Below, in pieces: positions 15,111-19,675 of a stretch of DNA of 19,675 nucleotides. This stretch comes from DASWIV01 sp036397475 (GTDB taxonomy: Bacteria; JAJVIF01; JAPKYR01), in contig DASWIV010000013.1 of the NCBI GenBank assembly GCA_036397475.1, positions 1-19,675 on the forward strand. The letters are read 5' to 3'. Position numbers and translations under genes: made by a program. Within the stretch, counting starts at the first letter, position 1. Each line of letters opens with the position of its first letter. Below the pieces are notes generated by a model. That model had not been told where the DNA came from. It saw nothing but the letters and a program-made list of their open reading frames with translations, and did no database searches.

Positions 15111-15122
15111 ATAATCGATTAT
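15111..15122 (+). promoter_or_regulatory. Perfect 12-base palindrome before the DUF4287 gene
   Basis: ATAATCGATTAT is fully self-complementary and sits just upstream of the Shine-Dalgarno site TAGGAGT (15124-15130) of the gene starting at 15136. Such a site in a divergent gap may bind a dimeric regulator. AT-rich palindromes of this size can also occur by chance, so confidence is low. Confidence 0.3.
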
Positions 15123-15135
15123 GTAGGAGTTTGTA

Positions 15136-15783
15136 ATGAGCAAGAGAATAAGCGACGACGCAGTCATCAAACGAACCGGCAAAGATCTCAAGCACTGGTT
15201 CAAGGTGATCGACAAATTCAACTGCAAAAAGAACGGGCATAAGGCGACCGCGAAACATCTTAATGAAAAACACGATGTCGACGGGTGGTATTCACAGATG
15301 CTGACTGTCGAGTATGAACGGGAGCACGGACTCAGGGATATCCACGAGAAAACGACCGGCTACGCCGTCAGCGCATCGAGAACCATCAACGCTCCTGTTG
15401 AGGATGTCTACGACGCGTGGGCGAAACCGTCGAAACTCAATAAGTGGTTCACCACAGGCGCGAAGCAGACGTTCAGGGAGGGTGGCAAATATTCCAATAA
15501 TGATAAGGATAAAGGCGAATTCCGGAAGATCGTGAAAAATAAGAGAATACGATTCACGTGGGAGAATGAGAAACATTGTCCGGGAACTATTGTACAGGTG
15601 AGTTTTGATAAGAAGGGTAAAGATAAAACTACCATTACAGTCCAGCATGAAAAACTTCCGGACAGGAAAGGTCGCGACGATATGAAAACCGGATGGAGCT
15701 GGGCGATGGATTCACTCAAAAGCTGGCTGGAGAAAGGTAAGGCGATTCCATACGAGGAATGGGAGAAGGCGAGGCAGAAATAA
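15136..15783 (+). CDS. DUF4287 + SRPBCC (AHSA1-like) domain protein
   Basis: This 215-residue soluble protein has two parts. Residues 1-75 match the DUF4287 pattern: ISDDAVIKRTGKDLKHWFKV (5-24), GHKATAKHLNEKHDVDGWY (34-52) and TVEYEREHGLRDIHEK (57-72). Residues about 76-203 look like a START/Bet v1-fold AHSA1 (activator of Hsp90 ATPase homologue) domain: SRTINAPVEDVYDAWAKPSK (81-100), LNKWFT, and late GWSWAMDSLKSWLEKG (186-201). AHSA1-like domains often bind small hydrophobic ligands; no function can be given here. The ATG has TAGGAGT upstream. The stop is two bases from the stop of the convergent gene at 15786, with no terminator seen between them. Confidence 0.82.
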   Translation: MSKRISDDAVIKRTGKDLKHWFKVIDKFNCKKNGHKATAKHLNEKHDVDGWYSQMLTVEYEREHGLRDIHEKTTGYAVSASRTINAPVEDVYDAWAKPSKLNKWFTTGAKQTFREGGKYSNNDKDKGEFRKIVKNKRIRFTWENEKHCPGTIVQVSFDKKGKDKTTITVQHEKLPDRKGRDDMKTGWSWAMDSLKSWLEKGKAIPYEEWEKARQK

Positions 15784-15785
15784 TC

Positions 15786-17648
15786 TCATTCCGGATCTGG
15801 AACATACAGGATTAAGTCATAATCCTTTCTGACAAAAACCGACGCTTCGTAATACTCGAATATCTGCAGGGGGTAGATCTCGTTGAATTCCGGACTGAAA
15901 ATTACATCCTCGATGTCATCCCCCGACTCCATCTCCCTCTTGTGATTGAAAATAAATACGTCAATACCTGTCTCCTCCAGCCATTCTCCAAGCTCGGTTC
16001 CTGATCCCGCGTGCTGATGCAACACCGAAAAACTGTATGGTCCCCGCCAGCTCGAATAAAGGGGAAAATGGCAATAATGCCTCGACGCTTCCCCGTAGAG
16101 ATTGTATACCACGGGTGGCGGATCGACCTTATTCAATTCGCGAATGATCGGATATCCAACAATATTCCCTTCAAGATAAATATCTCTCTCATCCGACGTT
16201 AATGGAAGATACGCAAGGCTTATGTCGGTGGTCGGGCCGAACAGATGAATGACAGCCGCCAGAGAGACGATTGTCGCGACTGCAGCCGCCTGGCGTGGCT
16301 GCAATTTTATCTTTGCAAGCCACATCGATATTACGATGAATGAAAGGAAATACATCATCGGAAGCATCGGGGTCAAAAATCTGAGGTAAATTATTCCGTG
16401 GAGAAGCGGCCACGAGAGCACCGATATAAGTGTCAGGAAAAACGGGCCTGTCAGGTTTCGGTGCGATTTCCACGCCGGGATTATCGCCAGGGGCCAGAAG
16501 AACGCCAGCCACCCTGTATATTTCCACGCCGTATTCGCATTCTCTATGAAGTTCGGAGCCGGATCCAGCATTATCCGGAATGGAACAGTCAGCCACCCGA
16601 TGAGATCTGTCGGCGACGCGAACTGGTCGAACTGGGAATAGACATCCCAGATACTCTCCTGCGCTCCGAAAACCCGTGGCGAGCCGAAAATCCATAATGA
16701 GTCGTTGAAATATGGAAAGATCGGATTGCCGAACCACCATATATTTCTGAGGTACCAGAATCCTCCCGTAATCACTCCAACGATGACCGCGGTCCATATT
16801 TCCTTCTTTCCGGGTCTTGTCTGCCATATCCACACGACCAACGCGATCAGTCCGAACTCGAATCCGTAGTACTTGCATCCAGCTATCCACGCGATCGTTA
16901 ACCCGACAATCCATCCGGGATACCGTGCCACTATCGCGAGGATCAATACGAGTATCCCGAATGCAATCCCGACCTCGTTATTGGGAATCTGTGAAAGAAT
17001 GAACCACAGTGGAGTGATTCCGAGCGCGATTCCCGCCAGGATTCCGAGATAGGGTTTTCCTATCCTGTTTCCGATCGCGACAAGCAGCAGAATCGATCCG
17101 AGCGAAAACCAGACACTTACCATCGAAGCAGCCGCGTCACCACCTGTCGACATATTCACTGCCTGCAGGATCTCGTAGTTTTTCGGAAACGCGGAATTAA
17201 AAATATATGGAGTCCACGCTATCGTGCCATGCTCAAGGATATGCGTTACGAGGGGGAGGTGGTACGTGGTCGCATCGAATCCGACAACCGGCATCAATGC
17301 GTAGAGGAACTGGGAAAAAATGATTATAAAAATTGTAATTACAGGGAAAGTCGGGGGTATTCCGCTACTGTAATCCCTCAGCCATTGACTCCCATACCTG
17401 GCGATCGATCCGAGCCCGAAAATATAAACCAGAATTCTCAACACAAGGGGCAGCGCAAGGTGGAAAATCGCAAGCAGTAGTACAAGCAGAATCCATAACA
17501 TGCATCCGCAGAGAAAGCGGTGGATCGTTCGTTCAAGATTGGATGCAGACGGGATGAATCGTTCAGGGAGCGACCCGAGTCCAATGCACGAGACCACCCA
17601 GAGTAATGAGTGTAAGAAAGCTAATATATACGATGGAACCAGATCCAT
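15786..17648 (-). CDS. Polytopic GT-C-like (GT39-type) membrane glycosyltransferase, putative
   Basis: I do not recognise a named gene. The 620-residue product has about eleven to thirteen hydrophobic segments up to about residue 485, then a soluble C-terminal region of about 135 residues, probably periplasmic. The loop after the third or fourth helix carries VVGFDATTYHLPLVTHILEHG (121-141), the place where GT-C enzymes such as GT39/ArnT relatives have the catalytic acidic residue. FWYLRNIWWFGNPIFPYF (297-314) matches another segment common in that superfamily, and YLRFLTPMLPMMYFL (near 425-440) fits too. These suggest a lipid-phosphate-sugar dependent transferase; the acceptor is unknown. 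The ATG has CAGGGAAA upstream and follows the acs terminator. Confidence 0.65.
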   Translation of the reverse strand: MDLVPSYILAFLHSLLWVVSCIGLGSLPERFIPSASNLERTIHRFLCGCMLWILLVLLLAIFHLALPLVLRILVYIFGLGSIARYGSQWLRDYSSGIPPTFPVITIFIIIFSQFLYALMPVVGFDATTYHLPLVTHILEHGTIAWTPYIFNSAFPKNYEILQAVNMSTGGDAAASMVSVWFSLGSILLLVAIGNRIGKPYLGILAGIALGITPLWFILSQIPNNEVGIAFGILVLILAIVARYPGWIVGLTIAWIAGCKYYGFEFGLIALVVWIWQTRPGKKEIWTAVIVGVITGGFWYLRNIWWFGNPIFPYFNDSLWIFGSPRVFGAQESIWDVYSQFDQFASPTDLIGWLTVPFRIMLDPAPNFIENANTAWKYTGWLAFFWPLAIIPAWKSHRNLTGPFFLTLISVLSWPLLHGIIYLRFLTPMLPMMYFLSFIVISMWLAKIKLQPRQAAAVATIVSLAAVIHLFGPTTDISLAYLPLTSDERDIYLEGNIVGYPIIRELNKVDPPPVVYNLYGEASRHYCHFPLYSSWRGPYSFSVLHQHAGSGTELGEWLEETGIDVFIFNHKREMESGDDIEDVIFSPEFNEIYPLQIFEYYEASVFVRKDYDLILYVPDPE

Positions 17649-17714
17649 TTTCCCTGAATTAAAGGCAACAGTTTACATAAAATAGTGCTTGATTGATAAT
17701 TAACTCCTTATATC

Positions 17715-17742
17715 AAAAAAAAAGACCGCCACCCGGCGGTCT
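17715..17742 (-). terminator. Rho-independent terminator of acs
   Basis: On the minus strand AGACCGCC (17742-17735) pairs with GGCGGTCT (17730-17723) around a GGGT loop and runs straight into nine Ts (17723-17715). It lies 31 bases after the acs stop and isolates acs from the next minus-strand gene. Confidence 0.93.
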
Positions 17743-17773
17743 GTATTCAGGAGTCAATTACCTCAGGATTTAA

Positions 17774-19675
17774 TTATGCTTCGTCTTCCTTCGCTGCCAT
17801 ATCCGAAAGGTTGATCAGCACGCTGTGATCCTCGAGGGTCGTAGTGTCGCCCATTGGTTTGGATCCACTCGCGATCTCTTTCAGAAGACGTCGCATGATC
17901 TTGCCGCTACGGGTTTTTGGGAGAGCGTCGGTAAAGTGAATCACTTTAGGACGCGCGAGGGCGCCGATCTCGTTAACGACATGGCCTTTCAATTCATTAA
18001 CCATGTCCTTGCCCGGTGTGAATCCGGACTCAAGCGTCACGAAGGCGCAGATCGCTTCGCCTGTCAGTTCATCCGGCATTCCGACAACCGCGGCTTCGCA
18101 GACCTTAGGGTGTGCGACAAGCGCGGATTCCACCTCCATCGTACCGAGACGGTGTCCGGATACGTTCAGGACATCGTCCAGACGCCCCATGATCCAGAAA
18201 TAACCGTCGTCGTCCCTGCGCGCCGAGTCGCCGGCCTTGTACATATGGTCAATTTCCTGCCAGTATGCGCTCTTGTAACGGTCATCGTCCTTGTAAAGCG
18301 TACGGAGCATTCCCGGCCACGGTTTCCTGATGGCGAGCATTCCGCCCTTGCCATGGGGAACTTCCTCACCGTAGGAATTTACTATCGCCGCATCCACACC
18401 CGGAAGCGGAAGTGTGCAAGATCCTGGCTTTGCAGGAGTCGCGCCGGGAAGCGGGCTGATCATTATTGATCCGGTTTCAGTCTGCCACCATGTATCGACA
18501 ATCGGGCATTTTTCATGTCCGATCTTCTCGTGGTACCACATCCACGCTTCAGGATTAATGGGTTCACCGACAGTACCTAATAGCCTCAGGCTCGAGAGAT
18601 CTCTTGCTTCAGGATGCTGGTTACCCCATTTCATGAAAGCTCGGATGGCGGTTGGAGCGGTGTAGAAGATATTGACCTGGTACCTGTCGACGATATCCCA
18701 GAACCGTCCTTCATCCGGATAATTCGGAGCGCCTTCATACATTAATGTTGTCGCGCCCAGAGCGAGAGGCCCGTAGACGATGTACGAGTGTCCCGTGACC
18801 CATCCGATATCCGCGGTGCACCAATACGTGTCCTCTTCCTTGATGTCGAACACAATTTTAGTAGTGTACGCCGCCTGGACCATGTATCCGCCGGTGGTGT
18901 GAACAATTCCCTTGGGTTTTCCTGTAGTGCCCGATGTGTAGAGGATATAGAGCATATGCTCGCTGTCGAGCGGTTCAGCCATGCAGCACGCCGACTGCCC
19001 TTCCATAAGGTCGTCCCACCAGACATCGACCTTTTCGTTCCAGTCGATGGGCTCCCCTACTCTTTTGACCACGATGCACTTTTCAATCGATGGACAGTCC
19101 TTGATCGCATCGTCGGTATTTTTCTTGAGGGGAACAGTCTTTCCACGACGCCAGCCATGGTCGGCAGTGATGACAATTTTCGCGTCCTGGTCCTGGATTC
19201 TGTCCTTGAGGGCTTCAGCCGAAAATCCACCGAAAACGACCGAGTGTATAGCGCCGATCCTCGCGCATGCAAGCATCGCGATCGGAAGCTCCGGGATCAT
19301 CGGCATGTAAAGCGTTACCCTGTCGCCGACTTCGACTCCTAGTGATTTAAGTCCGTTTGCGAATTTGCAGACTTCGTGGTGAAGCTGCTGGTAAGTGAAG
19401 GTCCTCTTGTCGCCCGGCTCGCCTTCCCAGATAATTGCCGCACGATTTTTCTTCCATGTTTCCAGGTGGCGGTCGAGGCAGTTATAACACACATTGGTTT
19501 TTCCACCGACAAACCATTTCGCGTGAGGCTCAACCCAGTCCAGAACCTTAGTGTAAGGCTCGAACCAGACGAAATCCCTGGCGATCTCATCCCAGAAACC
19601 TTCGGGATCCTCAATACTCCTCTTGTAAATCTCCTCATACTCCTCCATGGACTTTATATGCGCGTGGTTAGAAAA
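17774..19675 (-). CDS. acs: Acs, acetyl-CoA synthetase (AMP-forming), 5' end beyond window
   Basis: Acs turns acetate, ATP and CoA into acetyl-CoA, AMP and PPi in the cytoplasm. Counting from the Met at 19648, the family motifs are the P-loop YTSGTTGKPKG (237-247), DIGWVTGHSYIVYGPL (280-295), VGEPINPEAW (360-369), DTWWQTETG (385-393), and the hinge/CoA region YFWIMGRLDDVLNVSGHRLGT (483-503). The C-terminal PKTRSGKIMRR holds the catalytic, acetylation-prone lysine (K583). The frame stays open from 19648 to the right edge, and those nine codons read FSNHAHIKS, which matches the usual Acs sequence before MEEYEE. I therefore treat 19648 as internal and the gene as missing roughly 10-25 N-terminal residues. 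A terminator follows the stop. Confidence 0.96.
   Translation of the reverse strand, partial: FSNHAHIKSMEEYEEIYKRSIEDPEGFWDEIARDFVWFEPYTKVLDWVEPHAKWFVGGKTNVCYNCLDRHLETWKKNRAAIIWEGEPGDKRTFTYQQLHHEVCKFANGLKSLGVEVGDRVTLYMPMIPELPIAMLACARIGAIHSVVFGGFSAEALKDRIQDQDAKIVITADHGWRRGKTVPLKKNTDDAIKDCPSIEKCIVVKRVGEPIDWNEKVDVWWDDLMEGQSACCMAEPLDSEHMLYILYTSGTTGKPKGIVHTTGGYMVQAAYTTKIVFDIKEEDTYWCTADIGWVTGHSYIVYGPLALGATTLMYEGAPNYPDEGRFWDIVDRYQVNIFYTAPTAIRAFMKWGNQHPEARDLSSLRLLGTVGEPINPEAWMWYHEKIGHEKCPIVDTWWQTETGSIMISPLPGATPAKPGSCTLPLPGVDAAIVNSYGEEVPHGKGGMLAIRKPWPGMLRTLYKDDDRYKSAYWQEIDHMYKAGDSARRDDDGYFWIMGRLDDVLNVSGHRLGTMEVESALVAHPKVCEAAVVGMPDELTGEAICAFVTLESGFTPGKDMVNELKGHVVNEIGALARPKVIHFTDALPKTRSGKIMRRLLKEIASGSKPMGDTTTLEDHSVLINLSDMAAKEDEA

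Noticed and set aside
16189..16914. Open frame of 241 codons on the minus strand in another frame of the GT-C-like gene
   Set aside because: Arg/Asp/Val-rich shadow of the polytopic protein; the real frame has clear membrane helices and motifs.
19646..19648. ATG as the true acs start
   Set aside because: The frame is open upstream and the nine extra residues fit the conserved Acs N-terminus, so this Met is most likely internal.

Overview
This window carries the distal half of a division and cell wall (dcw) cluster on the + strand (positions 1 to about 10150). It is followed by a set of mostly minus-strand genes for TonB-type energy transduction, iron-sulfur handling, queuosine synthesis, a membrane glycosyltransferase-like protein and acetate activation. 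TonB, ExbB and ExbD indicate a diderm (Gram-negative type) bacterium. Yet the block between ftsQ and ftsA (DUF881 protein plus small basic protein Sbp) is the arrangement best known from Bacillus and other Gram-positives. I cannot name the phylum from sequence alone; a lineage far from the usual model organisms is my inference. Base composition looks moderate and even, with no insertion sequences, tRNAs, rRNAs or CRISPR arrays seen.

Layout, 1-10154 (+): 3' end of murF, mraY, a 274-base gap packed with four stem-loops, murD, ftsW, murB, ftsQ, a DUF881 gene, sbp, a short gap with a good sigma70-type promoter, ftsA, ftsZ and a strong terminator. Most junctions overlap or nearly touch, so the cluster looks like two or three transcription units: one ending after mraY or reading through the hairpins, one from murD to sbp, and one starting at ftsA. 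murG and murC, which normally lie between ftsW and murB/ftsQ, are not in the window. The genes present supply lipid I synthesis (MraY), two of the cytoplasmic Mur steps (MurD, MurB), the septal glycan polymerase (FtsW), and the divisome scaffold (FtsQ, FtsA, FtsZ).

Layout, 10189-13057 (-): mrp, exbB, exbD and tonB, transcribed in that order with tiny gaps or overlaps, convergent with ftsZ. A structured GC-rich repeat separates mrp from queG (13246-14205, -). An intrinsic terminator separates queG from elbB (14323-14985, -). A gene for a DUF4287 + SRPBCC/AHSA1 protein (15136-15783, +) diverges from elbB and converges on a large polytopic GT-C-like protein gene (15786-17648, -). A very clear terminator then ends acs (17774 to the window edge, -), whose coding frame runs off the right end.

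The items most worth a second look are the tandem terminator-like hairpins inside the dcw cluster, the missing murG/murC, the Gram-positive-like ftsQ-DUF881-sbp-ftsA arrangement in a TonB-containing organism, the palindromes over the mrp start, and the GC-rich nested inverted repeat at 13169-13239. I found no convincing evidence of a wholly new multi-gene system.
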